Shown here piece by piece: positions 26,677-34,964 of a DNA stretch of 38,297 bases. Within the stretch, counting starts at the first letter, position 1. Each line of letters starts with the position of its first letter. Location of the stretch: the NCBI GenBank assembly GCA_026390195.1, contig JAPLGK010000027.1, forward strand, positions 1 to 38,297. Direction: 5' to 3'. Source of the stretch: Caldisericota bacterium (GTDB lineage Bacteria > Caldisericota > Caldisericia > Cryosericales > Cryosericaceae). A program made the position numbers and the translations under genes. A model generated the notes under the pieces. That model ran no database searches. It had not been told where the DNA came from and worked only from the letters and a program-made list of their open reading frames with translations.

Positions 26677-27471
26677 TCACTGGGTGATAGCCTCCTGTTC
26701 AGTTGTCTCGATGGGAGGCAGCCACTCCAGCGGATTGGTCGGTTCGCCATCCTGCCGCACTTCGAAGTGCAGGTGAGGTCCGGTGCTGAAGCCCGTGTTG
26801 CCCACATATCCGAGGAGCTGTCCCTTCTGGACGCGTTCGCAGGGCTGGACCGCAAACTTCCACAGGTGGCCGTAGACGGTGGCAATTCCTCCTCCATGCA
26901 GTACGACGACCACGTTGCCATACGCAGTCTTGCTGCCGATGTGCAGGACGATTCCATCAGCAGGAGCAAGGATGGGTGAGCCGTACTCAGCGCGCAGGTC
27001 GACACCCCGGTGGAACGCCTCTTCACCGATGATGGGATGCATTCGCTCGCCATAGGGCGACGTGACCTTCATGGGTCCCGTCAGGGGCCACATCAACTCC
27101 TCTATGGGTTGGAGCTGGACAGCAACCGATGGGTCGCATCCCGCAATGACCGACCGGATGAGCTGGTCCTCACGGTCACCTTGACGTATCATGGCTTCGT
27201 GGTTTCCGGCCTCGACTGCAGCCACGTCTGCCGCCTCCTCAGCCTCGGCGATCTGCAGGATGCGCCGCTGCTGCTCGAGCTCGGCGTTCCATGCCACGTC
27301 GACGCCTTCCCAGAGTATCAGCTGACGAGCCTTCCAGACCTCTGCCGACTGCACGTAAGCGACTGCATGACCCTGGTCGGCACGGCTACGGCTGAATCCG
27401 ACCGAAACGACGACTGCCGCTGAAACTGCTATCACCAGCAGGATCCATCCCGCTGCCTTGCGCATGTTCAC
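26677..27471 (-). CDS. M23 family metallopeptidase (LytM type)
   Basis: A 264-residue exported or membrane-tethered peptidoglycan endopeptidase. One N-terminal hydrophobic segment (residues 7-26) is followed by a helical, probably coiled region (40-105) and the M23 domain (about 125-250). The zinc site is complete: His154 and Asp158 (HRGVD), and His235 in GPHLHFEV, with catalytic His202. The GTG at 27471 has GGAGG 8 bp upstream; an ATG six bases later is the alternative. It likely cuts peptide cross-links during wall growth. Confidence 0.88.
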   Translation of the reverse strand: MNMRKAAGWILLVIAVSAAVVVSVGFSRSRADQGHAVAYVQSAEVWKARQLILWEGVDVAWNAELEQQRRILQIAEAEEAADVAAVEAGNHEAMIRQGDREDQLIRSVIAGCDPSVAVQLQPIEELMWPLTGPMKVTSPYGERMHPIIGEEAFHRGVDLRAEYGSPILAPADGIVLHIGSKTAYGNVVVVLHGGGIATVYGHLWKFAVQPCERVQKGQLLGYVGNTGFSTGPHLHFEVRQDGEPTNPLEWLPPIETTEQEAITQ

Positions 27472-27520
27472 TCTCGGGACCTCCACGGTCGCGGCACAGA
27501 CTCATCCAGCTTACCTTTCT

Positions 27521-27548
27521 AGTATATGGCGCTCGCCGGCCTGAACAA
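27521..27548 (-). promoter_or_regulatory. Promoter of the M23 peptidase gene
   Basis: On the minus strand TTGTTC and TATACT are 16 bp apart. Predicted transcription starts near 27514, giving a leader of about 43 nt. Confidence 0.5.
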
Positions 27549-27562
27549 CGACAACAAGGTCA

Positions 27563-27630
27563 AGGATGGATTCCCGCATACGCGGGGAAGCACCCCTCGC
27601 CTTGGACAAAAGGGCTCGGGGGAATGACAA
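27563..27630. repeat. REP-like palindromic element
   Basis: TGGATTCCCGCATACGCGGG forms a hairpin head, followed by one ACCCCTCG...GGCTCGGGGG unit and the closing GGAATGACA. It matches the cluster at 10731-10895 and lies between two minus-strand genes. Confidence 0.65.
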
Positions 27631-27637
27631 CGTGGTC

Positions 27638-29053
27638 CTACTGCTGTACTGGAAGGTCCCGCTGCGCCGCCAGGGCGCGGTCGATCTCCTGCAGGATGTG
27701 CTTGGCGCTGCGCCAATCCAGCATCAGGACAGGCAGGTCCCTCTTGTGTGCCTCATTGATCACCTTGCCCGAGAAGGAATGGCTAATGTACGACGTCAGG
27801 ACGACCACGAGGCGGGTCGTGGCAAGAACTGCGAGGTCGAGGTCTTCCTTGCCGTTTGTGGCGATACAGACGCTGTTGGGAAGCCATGTCTGCAGGTTTC
27901 GGGACAGTGTCTCATGTCCACCGGCAACCAGGATCCGCTCGGTGATGGAGCGCACGGTGTACTGCACTTCGGACTCAGGCTCGTCGCGCGCCGAGAGAAT
28001 GCCCAGCAGCCGCGAGATCTCGGCTTCGCGCGCACTCAGCCGGTCGCGTGCCCGGTCCAGCTCGCTGGTCAGGCGGTGCGCCTCGCGCAGTTGAACCACA
28101 AGGTCTGCGCGTGCCTTGCGCAGTTCCTCGCCGTCTGCTGGGGCGCCGACCGATGGGGCCGGCTCATAGGAAATCGGTGACTGTGTCAGCGACACTTGCC
28201 TCAGGGCAAAGAGTCCGGCAAGCATGCTGACGGTTGTCCCGTCGTCGAGTTTGGCATCGGCTCCGGCAAGCAGGAAGGCAGCCTGCCAGACGTCACCCGG
28301 TCCTGGAGATACGGCCTGGTCCACCTGTCCTACCTGCCTGAGAAGATCACGAGCAGCGCTCAGGCGTATCGTAAGGTCCGACTCTCCCCCGTCCTCACGG
28401 GTCACTCGCCACCACAGCTGGTCATACCTCAAAGCGGCATCATAGCGGGACCGGCTTGCCGGATCGATCTCCACCGCTGCCAGGGTCAGGCGGTGCAGCG
28501 CCTTGACGAGGGAATGATCCAGAGCCTCACGCAATGGGGTCTCCGCTATCGGGACACCGCAGACGCCGGCGTACCATGACAGCACCACCAGTTCCATATC
28601 GGGCTCCTGCTGCTGTTCCCTTGGATGCATCGCCCTGAACCGCTCTAGGCTGATGCTCTCTCCGACGCTAACCGTCTGCCACGCACGGCGCCAGCCATGT
28701 CGCATGATCTCACCCAGGCAGGCCCGCGCCCGCTGGTCGTGCTGTGCCGCCACCGATACTCCCACCAGCCTGCAGGCAAACGATGTATCTTCCATGGACA
28801 AGGTGACCAGCGCCGGGTGACGCATGAGCACGCTGCCCGCCGCCTGCGCATCCCACGTGGGGTCGGCCAGCCGAAGCGCGTCATCGATATGCCGATGCAG
28901 ATGCGCATTCGCTGCACACGCCGCAAGCGCAAACGGAGTGATATCGGGCTGGGTGGACGGACGTACTGATGGCATTAGGGAACCGGGGCGCTGTCCCCCA
29001 GCCAGTTGTTCTTTCAGTGACTGCGCCAGCCGTGCCTTCTCCTTCTCGTCCAT
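27638..29053 (-). CDS. DUF2325 domain protein with long helical N-terminus
   Basis: A 471-residue cytoplasmic protein of unknown function. Residues 374-471 match DUF2325: ILVAGGHETL, then TTRLVVVLTSYISHSF and RDLPVLMLDWRSA. A coiled-coil segment (about 315-355, rich in R/E/L) precedes it, and residues 1-310 are mostly helical without a known domain. Family members are usually about 100 residues alone or fused to helical regions. The ATG follows GAGGTGAGCG. A -10-like TATACT lies at 29075-29080 (minus strand) with no clear -35. Confidence 0.7.
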   Translation of the reverse strand: MDEKEKARLAQSLKEQLAGGQRPGSLMPSVRPSTQPDITPFALAACAANAHLHRHIDDALRLADPTWDAQAAGSVLMRHPALVTLSMEDTSFACRLVGVSVAAQHDQRARACLGEIMRHGWRRAWQTVSVGESISLERFRAMHPREQQQEPDMELVVLSWYAGVCGVPIAETPLREALDHSLVKALHRLTLAAVEIDPASRSRYDAALRYDQLWWRVTREDGGESDLTIRLSAARDLLRQVGQVDQAVSPGPGDVWQAAFLLAGADAKLDDGTTVSMLAGLFALRQVSLTQSPISYEPAPSVGAPADGEELRKARADLVVQLREAHRLTSELDRARDRLSAREAEISRLLGILSARDEPESEVQYTVRSITERILVAGGHETLSRNLQTWLPNSVCIATNGKEDLDLAVLATTRLVVVLTSYISHSFSGKVINEAHKRDLPVLMLDWRSAKHILQEIDRALAAQRDLPVQQ

Positions 29054-29379
29054 CGCTCACCTCGCACAATGGACAGTATATTGCTGGTCACCGCACTTTC
29101 ACGGCGCAAGCGTCAACATTCTGAAAGGGTACAGGAGCTACACATGTTGGGCCACACCTCGCCGGACAGCCGCGTACGCAGGAATCCATCCCTGGACGAG
29201 TCTGTGGGGTGCCACGTCCCTGCCAACGAAGGGGATTGTGAAGGACGCCCATCGTGCGTCTAGCCTTGACCCCAGCAATCGTACAGTCGGTACGCGCGGC
29301 AGAAAGGAGGCATATTCCCATTAGACGGTTTGGCCGCAGCGTTCGAGCTGTATGGCACAGCAATAGCCAGCAATGGTGC
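29054..29379. other. Intergenic region with a degenerate REP-like head
   Basis: No gene is supported in these 326 bp. On the minus strand, 29170-29188 reads TGGATTCCTGCGTACGCGG, an altered copy of the repeat head at 27567 and 10731, without the CTCGGGGG unit. An AAAGGAGG at 29305-29312 has no reading frame behind it. Confidence 0.45.
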
Positions 29380-30657
29380 CTACAGGCGGATCTCTCCCGG
29401 CCAGGGATCGTGCAAACAGACGCCCCAGATGCGATCAACGGCCCGCAGGGCGACCTCATTCTGCAGCAGGTGGATCCAGAACGCGCCGCGTTCCGTGAGC
29501 CACAGCCGGCCGGCCTCTTCGCGGACCATGCCGAGCACTCGTGCCTTGGCCAGCAGCAGCCACAGTTTGCCTGCGTCAGCGCGAAAGTGATCCCGCAGCT
29601 CCCCAATGTCCAGGCTCGAGTCGTACAGACGCCAGTAGAGCCAGAACGACCGTTCCATGGCCGGCGTAAACGCCATGGACAGCGCCACCGGAGAACGGCC
29701 TGCAGCGCACGCCGCCATGTACTCCGGCACACAGAAGGTGTTGAACCAGGATAACCCCTGGATGTGCGACCCGGCGCCCGCTCCCAAGCCGACGTACTCG
29801 TCCCGTGTGACCGAGGAATACCGCGGACCCTGACCCTTCTTGAACCCCCAGACCGACACGCGCCGATAGCCATGGCCCTCGAGGAAGGCATGCATGGCGT
29901 GATACATGACGCGCCGCCCACGAGGGGGCGGCATGCGCAGCTCGGGCAGGCCCTGCGAGCGCCCCGCCGTCGAATAGGGGAACGAGAACAACGGGCAGCA
30001 GGTCACCTGGTCCACCCCCAGCTGTGCCACGAGTTCCAGGTCGCGCAGGAAATCCGGAACTGTCTGCCCGGGGAGGCAGAACATCAGATCGACGTTCAGC
30101 GACTGGAATCCTGCAGCCTGCGCCACGCTCACCGCCTCGCGCGCCGCTTCGCCACTATATATTCGGCCGATAGCTCGCAGGAGACGGTCGTCAAAGCTCT
30201 GCACGCCGAGGCTGAGGACGTCGACGTCAAGGGCGCGCAGACGCGTTACGACGGCTGGCGTGATGTCGCCGACGGTCGTCTCCAGGGCAACCTCGCCCGC
30301 GATGTCGAAAAGCTCGTGGAAGCCCTTCAGCATTGGCCCAAGCTGGTTCAGCATGGTCGTGGGCGTACCGCCGCCAATGTAGAGCGACGATGCCTGGATC
30401 TTGTGTTCACCGCCCGCGTACCTGGCCAGTTCCGCAAGGACCGCCTGCGCATACGGTTCCGCCAGATCCGCGTCATACGCGATACGGTCGTACGGACAGT
30501 AGGGGCACAGGCTCCGGCAGAAGGGTATGTGCAGGTACAGCCCCGCCCGCGTGACGGCAGGCGGCGTGAACCCGGTGGCTGGGCGCAGGACAAAGTCCTG
30601 GTCGGGCCCTGCGAGATACCTCCGGCCTGTCCGTGCCAAGACCCTAGTCAAGTTCAT
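29380..30657 (-). CDS. HemN-like radical SAM protein
   Basis: A 425-residue radical SAM enzyme of the oxygen-independent coproporphyrinogen III oxidase-like family. The 4Fe-4S motif is Cys47, Cys51, Cys54 in HIPFCRSLCPYCPYDRI, followed by YIGGGTPTT and DVLSLGVQSFDD, all typical of HemN/HemW relatives. The C-terminal region (about 300-425) is winged-helix-like, as in HemN. True haem synthesis is uncertain because many relatives have other roles. I chose the ATG at 30657 for its GGGAG site; an ATG at 30684 is possible but lacks one, and the longer frame reaches beyond the promoter. Confidence 0.8.
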   Translation of the reverse strand: MNLTRVLARTGRRYLAGPDQDFVLRPATGFTPPAVTRAGLYLHIPFCRSLCPYCPYDRIAYDADLAEPYAQAVLAELARYAGGEHKIQASSLYIGGGTPTTMLNQLGPMLKGFHELFDIAGEVALETTVGDITPAVVTRLRALDVDVLSLGVQSFDDRLLRAIGRIYSGEAAREAVSVAQAAGFQSLNVDLMFCLPGQTVPDFLRDLELVAQLGVDQVTCCPLFSFPYSTAGRSQGLPELRMPPPRGRRVMYHAMHAFLEGHGYRRVSVWGFKKGQGPRYSSVTRDEYVGLGAGAGSHIQGLSWFNTFCVPEYMAACAAGRSPVALSMAFTPAMERSFWLYWRLYDSSLDIGELRDHFRADAGKLWLLLAKARVLGMVREEAGRLWLTERGAFWIHLLQNEVALRAVDRIWGVCLHDPWPGEIRL

Positions 30658-30699
30658 GCCGTTCCAGCTCCCTGTCCCTGTCATATAGATCTCATATCT

Positions 30700-30705
30700 A
30701 GTATA
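30700..30705 (-). promoter_or_regulatory. -10 box for the HemN-like gene
   Basis: The minus strand reads TATACT about 43 nt before the chosen ATG. No good -35 box is visible at normal spacing. Confidence 0.35.
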
Positions 30706-30854
30706 CCCCGCCATGAGCCAAACCGTGCTATAGTACTTGTCGGACCACCCATGTTTGTGGTTTCGCAAGGGGACATCGCCGCCTTCTCCGTGCCGGGAAG
30801 CGGCCGCGACTGTTGCGCTAGGGATGCCGCTGATAACCCACATGGAGGCTTGGC

Positions 30855-31496
30855 ATGAAGACACCGCTCAAGACAAGAACCCTCACTCTGACTCAATTCG
30901 CTATGCTTCTCGCTATTGAGGCTGTGGTCTGCTTCACGCCGCTCGGTTCCCTTCCGGCGGTGGGACCGATCGTCGCGACCCTCGCCATGGTCCCGGTCAT
31001 CATCACCGCGATCCTTCTCGGCACCGGCGCTGGCGCGGCCATGGGGGCATTCGCCGGGCTGTTCAGCTTCCTGGTCTGGACGTTCACGCCGCCGAACCCT
31101 CTTTTCGCGTTTGTTTTTACTCCCTTCTATGCGCTCGGGACCACGCACGGAAATGTGTGGAGCCTCGTCATCTGCTTCGTGCCGAGGATCCTCGTCGGCG
31201 TGGTAGCAGGCGCCTGCTTCAAGCTGTTCACCCGCCTGAACTGGAAGAGTGGCATCGTCTACGGCCTCAGCGGGGCGCTAGGCAGCCTGGCAAACACCTT
31301 TGGAGTCCTTGGGGGCATCTACGTGTTCTTTGGCCACAGCTACGCAACCGTACTGGGAAAGGGCTTCGATGTGCTTCTCGGATTGCTCGGCCTGATCATC
31401 CTGACGAGTGGTATCCCCGAGGCAGTAATCGGGGGAGTGGCCGCGTACGCTGTCTGCCGGCCCATACAGAAACACATGAAGCATGATTCTGACTGA
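30855..31496 (+). CDS. ECF transporter S component
   Basis: A 213-residue membrane protein with about six hydrophobic segments, resembling substrate-binding S components of energy-coupling factor vitamin transporters. The FTPLGSLPAVGPIVATLAMV start and IPVII-like next helix fit the PanT-like group, so pantothenate or a related precursor is a guess. No ECF ATPases or T component occur in the window; as in group II systems they may be encoded elsewhere. GGAGG lies 8 bp before the ATG. It is transcribed away from the HemN-like gene. Confidence 0.75.
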   Translation: MKTPLKTRTLTLTQFAMLLAIEAVVCFTPLGSLPAVGPIVATLAMVPVIITAILLGTGAGAAMGAFAGLFSFLVWTFTPPNPLFAFVFTPFYALGTTHGNVWSLVICFVPRILVGVVAGACFKLFTRLNWKSGIVYGLSGALGSLANTFGVLGGIYVFFGHSYATVLGKGFDVLLGLLGLIILTSGIPEAVIGGVAAYAVCRPIQKHMKHDSD

Positions 31497-31511
31497 GTCT
31501 TGCCGTTCGGC

Positions 31512-31550
31512 GCCTTCGCCTTCATCCGAGTGCTGACAGGAATGGCGTAG
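31512..31550 (+). pseudogene. Short OPT-like 3' end remnant
   Basis: In frame this reads AFAFIRVLTGMA and a TAG stop, and positions 31518-31541 match the tail of the OPT-like remnant at 33718-33741 except for a one-base gap and one or two changes. It is too short to identify alone. Confidence 0.25.
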
Positions 31551-31572
31551 CGGGCGAGGCTCAAGAGATCGA

Positions 31573-31600
31573 GAGCCCGTGGGCATATGCCCACGGGCTC
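31573..31600 (+). terminator. Rho-independent terminator
   Basis: A perfect 12-bp stem (GAGCCCGTGGGC/GCCCACGGGCTC) closes an ATAT loop and is followed by TTCTGTTT. It would end the ECF S-component transcript, 76 bp after its stop, or may originally have belonged to the gene whose 3' remnant precedes it. Confidence 0.85.
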
Positions 31601-31679
31601 TTCTGTTTGATACGAACGGTTCTGCGAAAAGTGTAGACCTCACCCCGGTTACCCGTCCGGAATCAGCGGGCAGGAGATT

Positions 31680-33437
31680 CTAGCTCATTGGGTACTTTAT
31701 CGTTACTGTTTGGGTATTGGACTCCCACAGGACATCGCACCCAAGATTCTCAGCGACAAATCTCAGTGGTATCATCGTCCTCGAATTGATGATCTCGGGA
31801 ACGACCTTCGGGTCATCCTTGTCTATGTGAATATCCTTGCCATTCACCTTGGCGGTTGAGCTTCCTATCCACAACTGCATGGTGGTACTGCCCAGCGCAA
31901 GGGTCACCTTCTTCGCAGTCCCATCCCATGCAATCGTGCCTCCCAGCGACTCGATAATTGCTCTGATTGGGACAAGCGTTCTGTTGTTCTTGATGATGGG
32001 CTTGGTACCTTGCTCGTCGATCGCCTTCTCAGTTCCATTCACGTTCATTTTCGGATTGTTGATCTGAAGTGTGACAATCGTCTGCGAACCACCACAGATT
32101 GTGGCGGAAAGGAGTTTCGGAATGGAATCCTCTGAACTTGACTTGGCCGCACCCACAGATACGCTTGCGCTCTTGATGCCTGCAGTACTTGCCGTCAGTT
32201 TTGCTATCGCTGCGTGCAGGTTGGCGCTGAAGAGGTACTTGCTGCTGCCAGGAATACCGCCCGATGAGTCTGTCTTGATGACCAGGAAGTCGTAGTTCTG
32301 CTGATCGAACGATGCGAACGACTCCGTAACTCCGACAGCGACGAATCCGGAATCGGCCGCTTGTGTCACCGCATTCGCATAATCACTGTTGTCTCCCCTG
32401 AATGTCTCTGCCCACTGTACGGCTCCACCCGCATTCAGCTTCGCCAGGAACACATCATCGTTCTTCGCATCGAATCCCAATGTCAAGCCAGCAAGCACGA
32501 ACCCGCTGTCGCTGGCCTTTGTCATGCCATACCACTCTTCATTGTAGCCGGTGCCATAGGTATTCGACCACACAACTCCACCCGAAGAGTTAATTTTCAT
32601 GACATAGCAGTCGTCGTTTCCTGCACCAAGTGAAGCAGTGTATCCTGCAACAACACTGTCAGTACCACTTGCGCTCGCAATCGAGGTAGCTACATCCTCG
32701 GAGGCTCCGCCGAACGTCCTTGCCCAGCCCAGGCTGCCGCTCGAATTCAGTTTGCAGACAAGTATGTCGTCGTCTCCCGCACCACGGATGGCAGTGGAGC
32801 AGGCGACCACAATCCCATTGTCACCTGACTCACATGCCAGTACCTGCTTCTCTGTATCGACGTCACCGAGCGTGGTTGCCCACTTGACGCCACCGCTGGC
32901 GTCGATTTTCAGGATAAGCCCTTGACCTTGGCCTTCCGAAAAGGAAGTCGTGTTGCCAGCAATGATGAACCCACCGTCGGACGTCTGGACGATCTGGGTG
33001 GGCCAATCCTTTCCGTCGCCACCATACGTCTTCTGAACCAGGATGTTCCCTTTTGCATCAAGCTTGAGGAAGAGCACATCCTCAGAAGTGGAGGTGGCCG
33101 CGATGGCAATTTCTCCCGACTTGGTCTCCACAGCAGACGTACTATTGTAGTCAGCAACGTCCGTGAACGTCTTCGTCCATAGAATGCTTCCCCCGGAATT
33201 CAACTTGACAACCAGAAGGGCGTTATCCTCACCAAATGAAGCCGTTGTACCAGTCACCAAGATGCCTGCGTCGGCCGTTTGCAGAACAGAAAATGCCTCG
33301 TCACCACTCGCCCCTCCGAAGATTTTCGCCCACGAAGGCGAAGCGGCAAGCACAGTGTCCGTGTTGTGTACGATGCTGGGCAGGCAGAACACGGCCAGCA
33401 CAATCAGAACAACGGCAACTGACAGAAGTTTCCTCAT
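31680..33437 (-). CDS. Secreted repeat protein with C-terminal stalk domain
   Basis: A 585-residue exported protein. After a signal peptide (about residues 1-31) come some seven repeats of about 50 residues with the pattern W-x-K-T-[FY]-GG...G-[DN]-D...K-[LI]-[DN]-[SA]-x-G (residues 35-390), probably a beta-propeller. A linker follows, then a copper amine oxidase N-terminal (stalk) domain (about 460-585) with RTLVPIRAIIESLGG and MIPLRFVAENLG, closely like the end of the NHL protein at 4412-7453. A surface role is inferred; no catalytic motif is visible. The ATG at 33437 has AGGAG 8 bp upstream, which excludes the longer start at 33464. Confidence 0.82.
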   Translation of the reverse strand: MRKLLSVAVVLIVLAVFCLPSIVHNTDTVLAASPSWAKIFGGASGDEAFSVLQTADAGILVTGTTASFGEDNALLVVKLNSGGSILWTKTFTDVADYNSTSAVETKSGEIAIAATSTSEDVLFLKLDAKGNILVQKTYGGDGKDWPTQIVQTSDGGFIIAGNTTSFSEGQGQGLILKIDASGGVKWATTLGDVDTEKQVLACESGDNGIVVACSTAIRGAGDDDILVCKLNSSGSLGWARTFGGASEDVATSIASASGTDSVVAGYTASLGAGNDDCYVMKINSSGGVVWSNTYGTGYNEEWYGMTKASDSGFVLAGLTLGFDAKNDDVFLAKLNAGGAVQWAETFRGDNSDYANAVTQAADSGFVAVGVTESFASFDQQNYDFLVIKTDSSGGIPGSSKYLFSANLHAAIAKLTASTAGIKSASVSVGAAKSSSEDSIPKLLSATICGGSQTIVTLQINNPKMNVNGTEKAIDEQGTKPIIKNNRTLVPIRAIIESLGGTIAWDGTAKKVTLALGSTTMQLWIGSSTAKVNGKDIHIDKDDPKVVPEIINSRTMIPLRFVAENLGCDVLWESNTQTVTIKYPMS

Positions 33438-33491
33438 ACGGTACACTCCTCTCATTGATTCCACCGGATTCCCACAGACATCACAGAACTG

Positions 33492-33580
33492 AATGCCTCA
33501 GGTCGCTCACTGTGTTGCCATAGATATAGCATCGCCGATGCCTATTGCAAGCATGGCTTGACACGATCGCGTAACCCGCT
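33492..33580. repeat. Copy A of an 85-90 bp imperfect repeat
   Basis: This segment aligns with 34851-34940 over nearly its whole length at roughly 75-80% identity; both end in TAACCCGCT. A small hairpin persists in both copies (CAAGC-ATG-GCTTG here). It overlaps the OPT-like remnant and the minus-strand promoter. Confidence 0.6.
33523..33550 (-). promoter_or_regulatory. Promoter of the secreted stalk-domain gene
   Basis: On the minus strand TTGCAA and TATATC are 16 bp apart inside repeat copy A. The leader would be about 80 nt. Confidence 0.4.
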
Positions 33581-33737
33581 CTTCTTTGTCTCCGCCGCGG
33601 CGGGTGTGGGAGCGCTCGTCAAGTCTGTCATCATGCGCAGGCGCCCGCAGTGGGATGAGAAGCTGATCCTGGCAGCCTCGGGCCTCCTCGGAGGAGAGGG
33701 CGTCACTGGTGGCATCATCGCCTTCATCCGATGCTGA
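33573..33737 (+). pseudogene. OPT-type oligopeptide transporter C-terminal remnant
   Basis: The frame NPLFFVSAAAGVGALVKSVI, then RRRPQWDEKLILAASGLLGG and EGVTGGIIAFIRC, ends in TGA. The hydrophobic loop, the basic RRR turn and ASGLLGGEG resemble the end of OPT-family transporters. Only about 54 residues survive, with no start. Compared with 31518-31541, one G is missing near the end, which creates the TGA. The family call is by eye. Confidence 0.4.
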
Positions 33738-33767
33738 CGGGGACAGTATGGTGGCTCTCCTTGCGGC

Positions 33768-33795
33768 TTGACAGCGGCGGTCGATTCCGTACAAT
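33768..33795 (+). promoter_or_regulatory. Promoter of azlCD, leaderless layout
   Basis: A perfect TTGACA is followed after 16 bp by TACAAT, the best sigma-70-type promoter in the window. The ATG of azlC begins 7 nt after the -10 box and has no ribosome site, so the mRNA probably starts at the initiation codon. Confidence 0.75.
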
Positions 33796-33801
33796 CCGCC
33801 T

Positions 33802-34488
33802 ATGGAAAACCGATCTGTCTTCCAGCAGGCTGCACGTCATACCCTCCCGGTTCTGATGGGGTATATTCCTCTCGGCATCACATTCGGGTTCGTGGCCGTA
33901 CAGGCAGGGCACCCATGGTGGTATGCGGTGACCATGAGCACCTTTGTCTACTCGGGAGCCACCCAGTTTTTCATCCTTGGACTGTCTGCAACCGGGATGT
34001 CCCTGGCAACGGCCATTGTCATGGCGTGCTTGCTCAACCTGCGCCACTCTTTCTATGGCCTGTCGCTCCTCACAAGGTTCTCTGCAACACGGTGGGCCAA
34101 GCCATACCTGATCTTCGCGATCACGGACGAGACCTTCGCCTTGCTGATGACGATCGAGGAACCGGATCCTTGCACGAGAACTCGGCTGTACGTCGCCATC
34201 TCCTTTTTCGACCAGCTGTACTGGGTCGCCGGAACGCTGATCGGAGCCCTTCTGGGAACAGCTGTCCCTGCCTCCATCACCGGCATCGAGTTTTCGCTGA
34301 CGGCCCTGTTTGTCGTCCTAGCCGTCGAAAGCACCGAGAAAATCCGATCGCTGGTTCCGCTTGCTGTCGCCCTGGCAACGACCGTGCTCGGACACCTCCT
34401 TCTTCCGTCATCAGCCGTTCTGCCGGTCTCCATCGCTTTGGGTACAGGCATGCTGCTGTTTCTCGGAAGGCACACCGTCCATGCCTGA
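33802..34488 (+). CDS. azlC: AzlC family branched-chain amino acid exporter subunit
   Basis: A 228-residue membrane protein with about five or six hydrophobic segments, the large subunit of the two-part AzlCD exporter. Typical sequence includes GYIPLGITFGFVA, STFVYSGATQF and LLNLRHSFYGLSL. Family members export branched-chain amino acids or analogues; the specificity here is inferred. The ATG follows the promoter by 7 nt. The end overlaps azlD by 8 bp. Confidence 0.9.
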   Translation: MENRSVFQQAARHTLPVLMGYIPLGITFGFVAVQAGHPWWYAVTMSTFVYSGATQFFILGLSATGMSLATAIVMACLLNLRHSFYGLSLLTRFSATRWAKPYLIFAITDETFALLMTIEEPDPCTRTRLYVAISFFDQLYWVAGTLIGALLGTAVPASITGIEFSLTALFVVLAVESTEKIRSLVPLAVALATTVLGHLLLPSSAVLPVSIALGTGMLLFLGRHTVHA

Positions 34489-34798
34489 CTCCCTCGTGGT
34501 CCTCGCCGTCATGGCAGGCATTACCTTCGCAAGCCGTCTGCTGCCGTTCCTGTTGTTCAGCCGCACCCGCCCACCCCGCTGGGTTGTCACTGTCGAGACC
34601 GCTCTGCCGCCACTCGTCCTGTGGCTTCTCGTCTTCTACTCGCTTGATGGTATTGCGTGGCGTACGCCGCCCTACGGGATACCGGCGCTCGCGGGCGTGG
34701 GCATTGTCATTCTCGTTCACCGGTGGAAGCAGAGCGCCCTCCTCAGCATCGTCTCGGGAACGGCAGCCTACATGGTCCTGACGCGGCTGCTGGCATAA
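34481..34798 (+). CDS. azlD: AzlD family subunit
   Basis: A 105-residue protein with about four hydrophobic segments, the small partner of AzlC. It contains GITFASRLLPFLLF and LPPLVLWLLVFY, normal for AzlD. The ATG at 34481 lies within the end of azlC; an upstream in-frame ATG at 34361 gives only azlC-shadow sequence. Translational coupling is likely. Confidence 0.88.
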   Translation: MPDSLVVLAVMAGITFASRLLPFLLFSRTRPPRWVVTVETALPPLVLWLLVFYSLDGIAWRTPPYGIPALAGVGIVILVHRWKQSALLSIVSGTAAYMVLTRLLA

Positions 34799-34850
34799 CG
34801 CTCCGCATCAGCCCCGGAGGGTTGCTGGGACCGAGGACGCCACACTGCTG

Positions 34851-34940
34851 CATGTCTCATGCCACTCACCGCGTTGCCACACGTACAGAATTGGCGATGC
34901 CTGTCGCAAGCATAACTTGCCATGAACGCCTAACCCGCTG
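34851..34940. repeat. Copy B of an 85-90 bp imperfect repeat
   Basis: It pairs with 33492-33580 in the same orientation. GCAAGCATAACTTGC forms a hairpin equivalent to that in copy A with compensating changes. It lies between azlD and the pta promoter. Confidence 0.6.
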
Positions 34941-34964
34941 GCCATGGGGCGTTTCACAGTCCTG

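Noticed and set aside
25229..26680. A 483-codon minus-strand frame opposite the nucleoside kinase.
   Set aside because: The plus strand carries the P-loop and kinase motifs; the minus frame is low-complexity shadow sequence.
29764..30858. A 364-codon plus-strand frame opposite the HemN-like gene.
   Set aside because: The minus strand contains the CxxxCxxC radical SAM motif and full domain; the plus frame has none and runs through the promoter region.
34851..34940. Integron attC site suggested by CGCCTAAC and GGCGTT near copy B.
   Set aside because: The paired core GTTRRRY and RYYYAAC ends are not both present and copy A lacks them; no integrase is in the window.
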